22,436 bases of DNA, taken from contig CAAFQR010000064.1 in NCBI GenBank assembly GCA_900765165.1, positions 1 through 22,436 of the forward strand. Direction: 5' to 3'. Positions 6,870-14,332 of this stretch are shown in pieces (within the stretch, counting starts at the first letter, position 1; each line of letters begins with the position of its first letter). Both the position numbers and the translations under genes were made by a program. The notes beneath the pieces were generated by a model. The model did no database searches, had not been told where the DNA came from, and saw only the letters and a list, made by a program, of their open reading frames with translations. The DNA comes from Veillonellaceae bacterium (GTDB taxonomy: Bacteria > Bacillota > Negativicutes > Veillonellales > Veillonellaceae).

Positions 6870-8762
6870 TTAAAGAATATTCTTCGTGTAATCTGCGTAT
6901 TTTGCTTCCAACAACTGCATCTTGTCGTTCATTTCCACCTGCAATTTAGAAGCTTCGTCATAGTCTTTAGCAGCAATAGCTTCAGCTACGCGAGTGAACA
7001 AGCTCTTAGCACTTACAGTGTCTTTTGCGAGGTATACGCGCAAGTCGTTAACAGCGTCCCAACGAGCGATATCAGCAGCGTCATCACCATGGAGTGCAGT
7101 CATAGCGCGAACAGCTTTGATGTTGCTCGGGATGATACGACCAGTCAATTCCAAGGTCCAACGAGTCATAACGCCAGCCATGAAGGAATCCATCAAAGTT
7201 TTGCTGAATGCGTCGCCACGAGTCAATGCAGCCACTTTGTCCGGGTTGTTCTTGTAGCCCAAGATGTTTTCCCAAACAGTTGCCGGCGGTACGGAGAACA
7301 TAGCGTCGCGTTCTTCCGGAGTGTAGTCTTCGAATACGTCTTTTTCAGAACGATATGCACGACCCTTTTCGAGGTAATCAGCATCATCTTCCGGTTTCTT
7401 GGACAATTCAGCCAACAAAGCGTCCGGAGTTTTGCCGGAGTTGATAACATAGCTCATGCCGTCGAAAGCAGCCATGTAAATCAATGCCAATGCAGTGTAC
7501 GTATTGGTGTACGGGTTCGGCGCACGCAATTCGAAACGAGTTGCCAACGGATTGTCAATATCGCGAACCAAACCGCAAAGGATAGTACGGTTACGGCTAG
7601 GAACAGACGGATCTTCGCCGAGGGAAGTTACGATACAAATCGGAGCTTCGAAACCAGGTTTCAAACGATTCAAGGAGTCAGTCGTAGAAGAAATGAACGG
7701 GTTGATAGCTTCGTAGTTCTTCAAGAGACCCATGATAGCACCTAAGCCGAGTGGGCTCAAAGCAGCTTTTTTCATATCTGCAGGCGAGAACAAGTTAACC
7801 AATTTGCCGCTCTTCAATTTAGCCATCATACCGAAGTGAGTATGTTCACCGGAACCAGCTACGCCGATAATCGGTTTTGCCTGGAAGGTAACTTCCAAAC
7901 CGTTTTCACGGAATACTTCACGAACGATGATACGAGCTTGCAATTCGTTATCTGCAGTCTGCAACGGGTTAGCAGTGTATTTCCAGTCGATTTCCAACTG
8001 TTCCAATACATAGTCCATATGACCTTCGTCGTCGATACGGCCTTTAACACCACCAACTTCTTTATGACCCATTTCAGCGGATAAACCGTACTGGTCGAGG
8101 CGTTCTACAGCCTGTTCCAAAGCGGTACGTACAGTACCATGGGTACGCTGCCAGTACTGTTCCTGCAATTTCTGGGAAGTGGACAATTCTTTAGTGCTTA
8201 CAGATTTGGACGGCGTTTTAACCCAGAATTCCAATTCAGTAGCGGAAGTGAAGAAAATGTCAGCGATATCTTCGCCTTTGCAATGTTCCATGCCCTGTAC
8301 ATTGTGACCTTTCAACATGGTGAACAATTCATCTTTAATGTATTCAGTAGCGCGTTTCAATACGGAACGGGAGTCAACGAATACACCGTTGTGGTTCAAG
8401 AAGCAAGGAATACGCAAAGTACCAACCGGCAAGCCAGTAGCTTCGTCGTAGTTTTCATAGTTGTAATCTACGAACCAGTTTACGCTCGGGTCAGCCCACA
8501 TATCTACACGAGCATTGTTCAAAGTAGCGATATCAGTCAAAACAACGGAGGAACCGTCTGTCTGTACGGCGCGGCCTTCAAAGAATGCATCGTAGTCATC
8601 GAAGAACAAGGAGATAGGAATCTTTTCATCCGTATCGTTACCAGCCAAGTCGATACCTACCAAAGATACAAACTTAATTTCCGGGTGCTGCTCCAACAAA
8701 GCGAGGACGCCTTCTTTACCGTACTGACCTGCAGGGATATAATACAACAATTCATTAGCCAT
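6870..8762 (-). CDS. glnA: Glutamine synthetase, long form
   Basis: The enzyme makes glutamine from glutamate, ammonia and ATP in the cytosol and is the main entry point for nitrogen. The catalytic-domain motifs are in order: TDGSSVVLTDI (residues 68-78), the metal-binding ATELEFW (174-180), KEVGG (234-238), QAKPIIGVAGSGEHTHFGM (294-312, with the catalytic-site His307), NRLKPGFEAP (365-374), SRNRT (389-393) and TRFELRAPNPYTNTY (408-422). At 630 residues it is longer than GSI (about 450-470) and shorter than classical GSIII (about 700). The extra length is an N-terminal segment, an insertion around 181-230 and a C-terminal helical extension after about 470. It is monocistronic, with AGGAGGA before the ATG, its own promoter at 8788-8816 and a terminator at 6730-6758. 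The function is sure; the subclass is not. Confidence 0.95.
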   Translation of the reverse strand: MANELLYYIPAGQYGKEGVLALLEQHPEIKFVSLVGIDLAGNDTDEKIPISLFFDDYDAFFEGRAVQTDGSSVVLTDIATLNNARVDMWADPSVNWFVDYNYENYDEATGLPVGTLRIPCFLNHNGVFVDSRSVLKRATEYIKDELFTMLKGHNVQGMEHCKGEDIADIFFTSATELEFWVKTPSKSVSTKELSTSQKLQEQYWQRTHGTVRTALEQAVERLDQYGLSAEMGHKEVGGVKGRIDDEGHMDYVLEQLEIDWKYTANPLQTADNELQARIIVREVFRENGLEVTFQAKPIIGVAGSGEHTHFGMMAKLKSGKLVNLFSPADMKKAALSPLGLGAIMGLLKNYEAINPFISSTTDSLNRLKPGFEAPICIVTSLGEDPSVPSRNRTILCGLVRDIDNPLATRFELRAPNPYTNTYTALALIYMAAFDGMSYVINSGKTPDALLAELSKKPEDDADYLEKGRAYRSEKDVFEDYTPEERDAMFSVPPATVWENILGYKNNPDKVAALTRGDAFSKTLMDSFMAGVMTRWTLELTGRIIPSNIKAVRAMTALHGDDAADIARWDAVNDLRVYLAKDTVSAKSLFTRVAEAIAAKDYDEASKLQVEMNDKMQLLEAKYADYTKNIL

Positions 8763-8787
8763 AATTACTTCCTCCTAAATCGTGAGT

Positions 8788-8816
8788 TAATTAAGATTCA
8801 TACTGCCCGATAACAA
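8788..8816 (-). promoter_or_regulatory. glnA promoter
   Basis: On the minus strand TTGTTA (8811-8816) and TAATTA (8788-8793) are separated by 17 nt. The -35 box uses the end of the T tract of the terminator just upstream. The predicted start leaves a leader of about 20 nt holding the AGGAGGA site. I see no clear GlnR box. Confidence 0.5.
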
Positions 8817-8862
8817 AAAAGACCCCTTGTTCACTGTATTGCTACAGTGAACAAGGGGTCTT
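8812..8862 (-). terminator. Strong intrinsic terminator after yqeY
   Basis: A perfect 20-bp stem (8819-8838 with 8843-8862; core GACCCCTTGTTCACTGTA), a 4-nt loop and TTTTTTG on the minus strand. It lies 60 nt after the yqeY stop and before the glnA promoter. There is no T tract on the plus strand, so it works in one direction. Confidence 0.9.
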
Positions 8863-8888
8863 CGTTGACCGGTTATTATCTTAAGGAA

Positions 8889-8917
8889 ATGTTATCACAT
8901 ATTCTATAGTATGTCAA
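8889..8917 (-). promoter_or_regulatory. Promoter-like sequence between yqeY and the terminator
   Basis: On the minus strand TTGACA (8912-8917), 17 nt and TAACAT (8889-8894). A transcript starting near 8882 would reach the 8819-8862 terminator after only about 20 nt, giving a leader RNA of about 70 nt, or glnA read-through if termination were relieved. The hexamers are good, but the role is uncertain. Confidence 0.35.
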
Positions 8918-8921
8918 TAGA

Positions 8922-9377
8922 CTAACCGTTAACTTTTGCAATTTCCTCACGGACAATCGTGTTAACTACTTTACCGTCGGCTTTGCCTTTAGTCTGAGGC
9001 ATTACCTTCGCCATTACATCACCCATTTTCACAGGTGCTGTCAACGTGGCGAGTACACCGGTTACAATTTCACGAATTTCAGCTTCGCCAAGCTGTTCCG
9101 GTAAGTACTTTTTCAATACTGCCATTTCAGCTTCAGTCTGCTCTACTAAATCCGCGCGATGACCTTTTTCGAACTCAACCAAGGAATCCTGACGAATCTT
9201 CATTTCCTTAGCTAAGATGCCAAGCACATCACTGTCATCCAGTTCACGTTTTTCGTTAATTTCCGTATTTTTTATGGCGCTGTTAACCATGCGAATAACC
9301 GATAAAGCAATCTTGCCCGCTTCGCGAGCTTTCATAGCTTCCTTCATATCCGCTTTTAATTGATCTTTTAAGGACAT
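8922..9377 (-). CDS. yqeY: GatB/YqeY domain-containing protein
   Basis: A 151-residue soluble helical protein of the YqeY family, which resembles the C-terminal tRNA-binding region of the amidotransferase subunit GatB. Its biochemical role is not well defined. Visible family features: LKDQLKADMKEAMKAREAGK with VIRMVNSAIKN at the N-terminus, ILAKEMKIRQDSL in the middle, LKKYLPEQL, and the C-terminal GDVMAKVMPQTKGKADGKVVN. The length is typical. GGAGG lies about 7 nt before the ATG. It follows rpsU by 23 nt, an rpsU-yqeY pairing common in Firmicutes, and both should be read from the promoter at 9645-9673. The strong terminator at 8812-8862 ends the unit. Confidence 0.93.
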   Translation of the reverse strand: MSLKDQLKADMKEAMKAREAGKIALSVIRMVNSAIKNTEINEKRELDDSDVLGILAKEMKIRQDSLVEFEKGHRADLVEQTEAEMAVLKKYLPEQLGEAEIREIVTGVLATLTAPVKMGDVMAKVMPQTKGKADGKVVNTIVREEIAKVNG

Positions 9378-9400
9378 ACTACGCCTCCAAGATAAGTCTC

Positions 9401-9580
9401 TTATGCTCTGAATTTGCGTTTGCGTGCAGCTTCAGATTTTTTCTTTCTTTTTACGCTCGGTTTTTCGTAGTGTTCGCGTTTTCTTACTTCAGACAAAACA
9501 CCCGCTTTTTGGCAGGAGCGTTTGAAACGACGAAGAGCACTTTCGAGCGTCTCGTTTTTACCGACTTTAATTTCAGACAT
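9401..9580 (-). CDS. rpsU: 30S ribosomal protein bS21
   Basis: A 59-residue basic protein, MSEIKVGKNETLESALRRF followed by KRSCQKAG and a Lys/Arg-rich tail (PSVKRKKKSEAARKRKFRA). This is the full-length bS21 pattern of the Firmicutes. bS21 binds the 30S platform near the anti-Shine-Dalgarno end of 16S rRNA and helps initiation. The ATG at 9580 has a very strong double site (GGAGGGAGGG). The 5' leader is about 60 nt from the consensus promoter. It is followed directly by yqeY. Confidence 0.97.
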   Translation of the reverse strand: MSEIKVGKNETLESALRRFKRSCQKAGVLSEVRKREHYEKPSVKRKKKSEAARKRKFRA

Positions 9581-9644
9581 CTATATCCCTCCCTCCAAAT
9601 TGTTCTATGGAAGTGCAGGTATTTTTATATATGCACATAGGAAT

Positions 9645-9673
9645 ATTATACTGTCTGTACAAGTCTTTGTCAA
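9645..9673 (-). promoter_or_regulatory. Perfect-consensus sigma-70-type promoter of rpsU-yqeY
   Basis: TTGACA (9668-9673) and TATAAT (9645-9650) on the minus strand with exactly 17 nt between them. It gives rpsU-yqeY strong transcription independent of the heat-shock operon upstream. The 164-nt gap it sits in holds no other clear feature. Confidence 0.92.
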
Positions 9674-9744
9674 CAAATAACCACTGATTACCTATAAATT
9701 CAGTGCAAATTTTCATAACGTACGCGTTAGGTGTTAGCAACGTC

Positions 9745-10089
9745 TTACGCTTCCGGCCAGCCGAATTCCTGACCACCCAATAAATGCGCATGCATATGGA
9801 ATACGCTCTGACCAGCTTTGGCGCCGGTGTTGAAGATCAAGCGATAGCCGTCTGCGGAAATGCCTAATTCCTTAGCTACGTCGCGTACGAAGGACAACAT
9901 GCCTGTTACATAGTCTTCGTTTTTGTCCGTCAAATGCGCAATGTTCGCTACATGCTGTTTCGGGATGATCAATACATGAACCTTAGCCACCGGGTTAATA
10001 TCGTGGAAAGCCAAGAATTTATCGTTTTCTAATACTTTGTTGCACGGAATTTCGCCGGCTACGATTTTACAGAAAATGCAATCACTCAT
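9745..10089 (-). CDS. HIT-family (histidine triad) nucleotide-binding protein
   Basis: A 114-residue cytosolic HIT protein of the HinT/PKCI type, which hydrolyses nucleoside phosphoramidates and aminoacyl-adenylates. It has the N-terminal CIFCKI pair (Cys4, Cys7), FHDINPVAKVHVLIIPKQH in the middle and the catalytic triad FHMHAHLLGG with His98, His100 (nucleophile) and His102. The C-terminal GWPEA is also typical. The length is normal for the family. It starts about 20 nt after mtaB, with AAAGAGGG upstream, and probably shares its transcript. No convincing terminator follows, so some read-through into rpsU is possible. Confidence 0.95.
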   Translation of the reverse strand: MSDCIFCKIVAGEIPCNKVLENDKFLAFHDINPVAKVHVLIIPKQHVANIAHLTDKNEDYVTGMLSFVRDVAKELGISADGYRLIFNTGAKAGQSVFHMHAHLLGGQEFGWPEA

Positions 10090-10109
10090 TAGAATCCCTC
10101 TTTCTCGTA

Positions 10110-11417
10110 TTACTGTTTCGGTTCTACAACTACCTTTTCATCAGCTACCGCCGTCACCACGCCGGTTACGATATCGCCAACCTGGCAGTTGATTAATTCT
10201 TTATTTATTGTACCGTGAATATAGTCATTCGTAAAGCCGAGATACTGACCATCCACTTCTTGTTCCACCAAAATTTCTACGGTTTGACCGATTAGCGTGT
10301 TGGCATATTTCGTGAACCCTTCATGGCTCAGGGAATTCAGCAAGGCTACGCGCGTCTTTTTAACAGCTTCCGGCACCTGGTCTTCCATGACAGCGGCCGG
10401 CGTGCCTTCGCGCTTCGAATACGGGAATGCGTGGATATGGGTGAAACCAATTTCCCTCACCGTATTCATGGTGTCATCAAAGTCTTCGTCCGTTTCGCCA
10501 GGGAAACCGGCAATAATATCCGTGGTAATTACGAGGCCGTCAATGCGACTGCGCAAGCGTTTTACTAGCTGCTTGAATTCATCCAACGTATAATGGCGGT
10601 TCATTAATTTCAGAATGTGATCCGAACCGGCCTGTAGCGGCAAATGTAAGTGGGAGCAAAAACGCGGTTCTGTCGCCATCAGGTTGATCAGCTCGTCAGA
10701 TACTTCTACCGATTCAATGGAACCTAAGCGAATGCGCTGCAATTCCGGAATGGTCAGCAACGCCTTTACTACGTCAGCCAGCGTCGTTTTTTCCGGCAAT
10801 TCGACACCGTAATTACCCAAATGGATACCGGTGAGCACGATTTCGCGATAGCCATGCGCTACGAGACGTTTTGCTTCGGCTAGAATATCTTCGATGCGCC
10901 GTGATTTCAGCTTGCCACGAGTATACGGAATGATGCAGAACGTGCAGTAGTTGTTGCAGCCTTCCTGAATCTTCATGAACGCGCGCACCTTATCGATTTC
11001 GTTGCCATACAGCGGCATTTCTTCGAAGGTGGACTGCTCCATAATGTTGCGCACTACGCTAATCTGCTTTTCCGTGCTGTCCAGCTGTTCCACCAGTTCA
11101 ACGATGCGATGGCGATTGTTCGTGCCAATAACCAGGTTAACCCCTTCGATGGCCGCAATAGCGTCCGGCGCCAGCTGCGCATAACAACCGGTTACGATAA
11201 TGTACGCATTTTCATTGGTGCGTTTCGCCTTGCGAATGAGCTGACGGGATTTGCGTTCCCCCATATTGGTAACGGAACATGTATTAATGACGTAAATATC
11301 GGCTTTATCGTCGAAATTTACGGTTTCATAACCATTTTGTAAGAATAATCCGCGCATAGCGTCAGTATCGTACTGATTAACGCGGCAACCTAACGTAGTA
11401 AAAGCTACTGTTTTCAT
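10110..11417 (-). CDS. mtaB: tRNA t6A37 methylthiotransferase MtaB
   Basis: This radical-SAM enzyme adds a methylthio group to t6A at position 37 of ANN-decoding tRNAs, giving ms2t6A. It has 435 residues, the normal size. The N-terminal UPF0004 domain supplies three cluster cysteines (Cys11 in LGCRVNQYD, Cys47 in NTCSVTN, Cys78 in VTGCYAQ). The radical-SAM motif GCNNYCTFC (Cys154, Cys158, Cys161) follows, then IIPYTRGK. GIHLGNYG and PLQAGSD lie in the barrel, and a C-terminal TRAM domain ends the protein. The NYCTFCIIPYTRGKLKSR and LGCRVNQYD signatures favour MtaB over MiaB or RimO. The ATG at 11417 has AAGGAG 6 nt upstream; an in-frame GTG at 11423 overlaps that site and is unlikely. It follows rsmE by 72 nt. 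Confidence 0.95.
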   Translation of the reverse strand: MKTVAFTTLGCRVNQYDTDAMRGLFLQNGYETVNFDDKADIYVINTCSVTNMGERKSRQLIRKAKRTNENAYIIVTGCYAQLAPDAIAAIEGVNLVIGTNNRHRIVELVEQLDSTEKQISVVRNIMEQSTFEEMPLYGNEIDKVRAFMKIQEGCNNYCTFCIIPYTRGKLKSRRIEDILAEAKRLVAHGYREIVLTGIHLGNYGVELPEKTTLADVVKALLTIPELQRIRLGSIESVEVSDELINLMATEPRFCSHLHLPLQAGSDHILKLMNRHYTLDEFKQLVKRLRSRIDGLVITTDIIAGFPGETDEDFDDTMNTVREIGFTHIHAFPYSKREGTPAAVMEDQVPEAVKKTRVALLNSLSHEGFTKYANTLIGQTVEILVEQEVDGQYLGFTNDYIHGTINKELINCQVGDIVTGVVTAVADEKVVVEPKQ

Positions 11418-11489
11418 GACCACTCCTTGAAATATATTAATGTATTACATAGTATAGCCGTAATTACTGGGCCAAATGCGCCTAATGAG

Positions 11490-12233
11490 CTACATCGTAA
11501 GCTCGTAATTAATCATGGCTAGCGACGCAATGGCCGCCGTTTCGGCACGCAAAATCGTAGTGCCTAGGGACACTGATTTTACACCATTTTCTGTGAAATA
11601 ATCAAGCTCCTCAGCACTCCAGCCTCCTTCAGGACCAATGAAGATTAGCACGCGCGGATCCGCCTGGTCGGCCCATACAGCCTTTTGTAATACATCGCGG
11701 ATTGTGGTACCATCTTCCGTTTCGTTAGCCACTAAGAGCAACGTATTCTGTGCTTGTTCGGCTTCGATAACGGCACCAATCGACGTAGCTGTTTGGAAAA
11801 TCGGCAACTGCTGGCGGCCACATTGCTGCGACGCTTCCTGCAAGATTTTCTGCCAACGCTGCGCTTTGGCGTTTAATTTTTTATCGTCATATTTAGCCAC
11901 ACTGTGCTTGCCCGGCAAGGTATATACGGTGTGAACGTTCAATTCCGTTGCTTTCTGGAGAATCCATTCCAATTTTTCGCCTTTTACGTAAGCCTGTGCT
12001 AACGCCACCTGGGCTAAGCCATCGACGGAGTCAACCCAACGTACTAACACAGCCGTGCCTTCGCCATTGTCGTTAACGCCGGTAATCATAAACCAACCGG
12101 TGCGATTATCGGAGCCTGTAATGAGAAATTCCTCATCCACAGGATGGCGGAATACAGTGAGCAAATGATGGGTACTGTCCTTAGGCAATACGATTTCTTC
12201 GCTTAAAGGCATAGGAACAAACAACTTCTTCAT
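11490..12233 (-). CDS. rsmE: 16S rRNA (uracil-1498-N3)-methyltransferase RsmE
   Basis: RsmE methylates U1498 of 16S rRNA using S-adenosylmethionine. The 247 residues fit the SPOUT family. An N-terminal PUA-like part (MKKLFVP, HHLLTVFR) leads into the methyltransferase domain with KLEWILQKATEL, QRWQKILQEASQQCGR, the SAM-binding knot loops IGPEGGWSAEE, and SLGTTILRAETA near the C-terminus. GAGAGAGGTC precedes the ATG. It lies 34 nt after prmA, in the usual dnaJ-prmA-rsmE-mtaB order. Confidence 0.95.
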   Translation of the reverse strand: MKKLFVPMPLSEEIVLPKDSTHHLLTVFRHPVDEEFLITGSDNRTGWFMITGVNDNGEGTAVLVRWVDSVDGLAQVALAQAYVKGEKLEWILQKATELNVHTVYTLPGKHSVAKYDDKKLNAKAQRWQKILQEASQQCGRQQLPIFQTATSIGAVIEAEQAQNTLLLVANETEDGTTIRDVLQKAVWADQADPRVLIFIGPEGGWSAEELDYFTENGVKSVSLGTTILRAETAAIASLAMINYELTM

Positions 12234-12267
12234 ATAAAGACCTCTCTCTAGATGGAGTATGTAAGAC

Positions 12268-13116
12268 TTAATGAGATAGTGCTAAGGTATGCCAAGGACC
12301 GTTCACAACTTCCTCTACAACGTTCCAATGGCGCTTAACAACGGGCATGATTTCATCGTAACGTTCGTCAATAATCCCGCTGATTATCAGTATACCATGT
12401 TTGTCCAGTTTCGGCCCAATTTGCGGTAATAAAATTTTTAAGGGGTCTACGGTTAAGTTTGCTAAGATTAAATCGGCAGTGCCCGTAAAGGCGTGGTCTA
12501 AGTCGCCTACGATAAGCTCGGCCGGTACGTTATTGGTGTTGCAGTTTGCTTTCGCTTGTTCTACGGCGGACGGATCAATATCGATGCCTACTAAGTGGTC
12601 AATACCCAAAACGGAGGCTACGAGTAACAAAATCGCTGTGCCGGTACCGATATCTAAGCAGGTCTTCTTATCTTGACCGTATTTAGCCATTAACTGCGCG
12701 CAGGAACGCGTTGTTTCGTGAGCGCCGGTACCGAAGGATAATTCAGAGTCAATCTCTAGTACCGTGTCATTAGGACGCGGTTCGTAATCCTTCCACGCCG
12801 GTTTAATGATTACATTCGGCAAAATCTCCGTTGGTTCAATGTATTGCTGCCAGCCGTTAAGCCAGTCCTCATCGGTAACCGTTTTGACGGTAAGGCTTTT
12901 TATTTCAATATGGTTATCGCCAAGGAGCTGGCGAATTTTCGCTTCTAAGGTTTCTTCCGTGTCGTCGGCATCGCCATACACGGTGAGTTGCACCCATTCC
13001 GGATGATTCTCTACATCTTCTTCGATTACACCATTTTCCGTGAATGTATCAAAAAGAGTAGTCACCTCATCGATGACTACTCTTTCTACAGTCACGGCCA
13101 ACTCTATCCATTTCAT
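12268..13116 (-). CDS. prmA: Ribosomal protein L11 methyltransferase PrmA
   Basis: PrmA trimethylates uL11 with S-adenosylmethionine. The N-terminal L11-binding domain (about residues 1-100) includes ENHPEWVQLTVYGD. The linker DEDWLNGWQQYIEP and the LSFGTGAHETTRSC segment precede the Rossmann fold, with LDIGTGTAILLLVASVLG, VGIDIDPSAVEQA and DLILANLTVDPL as the SAM and catalytic loops. At 282 residues it is slightly shorter than the usual 300-315. The glycine-rich loop reads GTGTA where most PrmA proteins have G-x-G-S/T-G. It follows dnaJ by 29 nt; the ribosome site (AGAGGG) is weak. Confidence 0.94.
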   Translation of the reverse strand: MKWIELAVTVERVVIDEVTTLFDTFTENGVIEEDVENHPEWVQLTVYGDADDTEETLEAKIRQLLGDNHIEIKSLTVKTVTDEDWLNGWQQYIEPTEILPNVIIKPAWKDYEPRPNDTVLEIDSELSFGTGAHETTRSCAQLMAKYGQDKKTCLDIGTGTAILLLVASVLGIDHLVGIDIDPSAVEQAKANCNTNNVPAELIVGDLDHAFTGTADLILANLTVDPLKILLPQIGPKLDKHGILIISGIIDERYDEIMPVVKRHWNVVEEVVNGPWHTLALSH

Positions 13117-13145
13117 ATGTGGCCCTCTGCTGTATTAATCAATGT

Positions 13146-14318
13146 TTATTTGAATACATCTTTGAATTTTTCTAAGATGCTTTTGCTTTCCTGAAGAATG
13201 GAAATATCTTCTTTGCCTTCTTTAGCAAATTCGATTAACAGACGACGCTGTTTATCCGTCAATTTCTTCGGAGTTGCAACCGTTACACGCACGTGCTGGT
13301 CGCCGCGTTGATTCGGGTTACGCAAGTACGGAATCCCTTTGCCTTTAATGCGGAAAATCGTACCGGTTTGCGTGCCTGCGGGAATCTTGAACTCAACCTT
13401 ACCATCCAAAGTGTTAACCATGATGGTAGCGCCGATAGCTGCCTGCGCAAACGTTAAGTCTACGTTGGTCAACACATCATTGCCGGAACGTTCAAATTCC
13501 TTGCTGGGACGAACGTAGATATATACGTACAAGTCGCCTTTCGGACCGCCGTTTATACCCGGTTCCCCTTCATTGGCTACGCGCAAGCGCGAACCATTGT
13601 CGACACCGGCCGGAATCTTGATGTCAAGCTTACGGCGTACCACCGTCTGACCGACACCGCGACATTTAGAGCACGGTTTTTCAATCTTCTTGCCTTTGCC
13701 ATGACATGCGGAGCATGGACGGGTTGAACGCATCTGGCCAAACGGCGTATTCTGTACCACCGTTTCCTGGCCTGTACCGTTACAACGCGGACAGGTATCC
13801 ACTTTGGAACCCGGTTCAGCGCCGGTACCATGACAATGATCACATTCTTCATGGCGCTGTACGGTAATTTGCATGCTACGACCAAAAGCCGCATCTTCAA
13901 AACTAATGTCTACATCGTGACGAAGGTCATCGCCTTTTTGTGGACCGTAGTTCTGTCGCTCGCCGGCACCGAAGAACATATCGAAAATATCACCGAAGCC
14001 ACCGGCCTGACCGCCGCCGAAACCACCAAAGCCACCGAAGCCGCCTTGGCCGCCAAAGCCACCAAATCCGCCGGCACCGGCGCCCCCACCTTGGGTGAAG
14101 GCGTCATGGCCGAACTGATCGTACTGTGCACGTTTCGTTTCGTCGGACAATACTTCATAGGCTTCGTTAGCTTCTTTAAACTTTTCTTCCGCTTCTTTCG
14201 GATTATCACGGTTCACGTCCGGATGGTATTGGCGTGCTTTCTTACGGAATGCTTTTTTTATTTCATCCTGAGAGGCATCCTTGGAGACACCTAGGACGTC
14301 ATAATAATCCCTTGCCAT
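13146..14318 (-). CDS. dnaJ: Chaperone DnaJ (Hsp40)
   Basis: The co-chaperone that delivers substrates to DnaK and stimulates its ATPase. All parts of a class A J-protein are present in 390 residues: J domain with HPD at 32-34; a Gly/Phe-rich linker at about 75-118, with several GGFGGFGG units; a zinc domain with four CxxCxGxG repeats (Cys159/162, 176/179, 202/205, 216/219); and the C-terminal substrate-binding and dimerisation domains. It begins 14 nt after dnaK with AGAGGACGG before the ATG. It is the fourth gene of the CIRCE-controlled operon. Confidence 0.98.
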   Translation of the reverse strand: MARDYYDVLGVSKDASQDEIKKAFRKKARQYHPDVNRDNPKEAEEKFKEANEAYEVLSDETKRAQYDQFGHDAFTQGGGAGAGGFGGFGGQGGFGGFGGFGGGQAGGFGDIFDMFFGAGERQNYGPQKGDDLRHDVDISFEDAAFGRSMQITVQRHEECDHCHGTGAEPGSKVDTCPRCNGTGQETVVQNTPFGQMRSTRPCSACHGKGKKIEKPCSKCRGVGQTVVRRKLDIKIPAGVDNGSRLRVANEGEPGINGGPKGDLYVYIYVRPSKEFERSGNDVLTNVDLTFAQAAIGATIMVNTLDGKVEFKIPAGTQTGTIFRIKGKGIPYLRNPNQRGDQHVRVTVATPKKLTDKQRRLLIEFAKEGKEDISILQESKSILEKFKDVFK

Positions 14319-14332
14319 TGTTTACCGTCCTC

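Noticed and set aside
9674..9744. Terminator after the HIT gene
   Set aside because: Only a short AACG-TACG-CGTT hairpin with a weak following tract is present.
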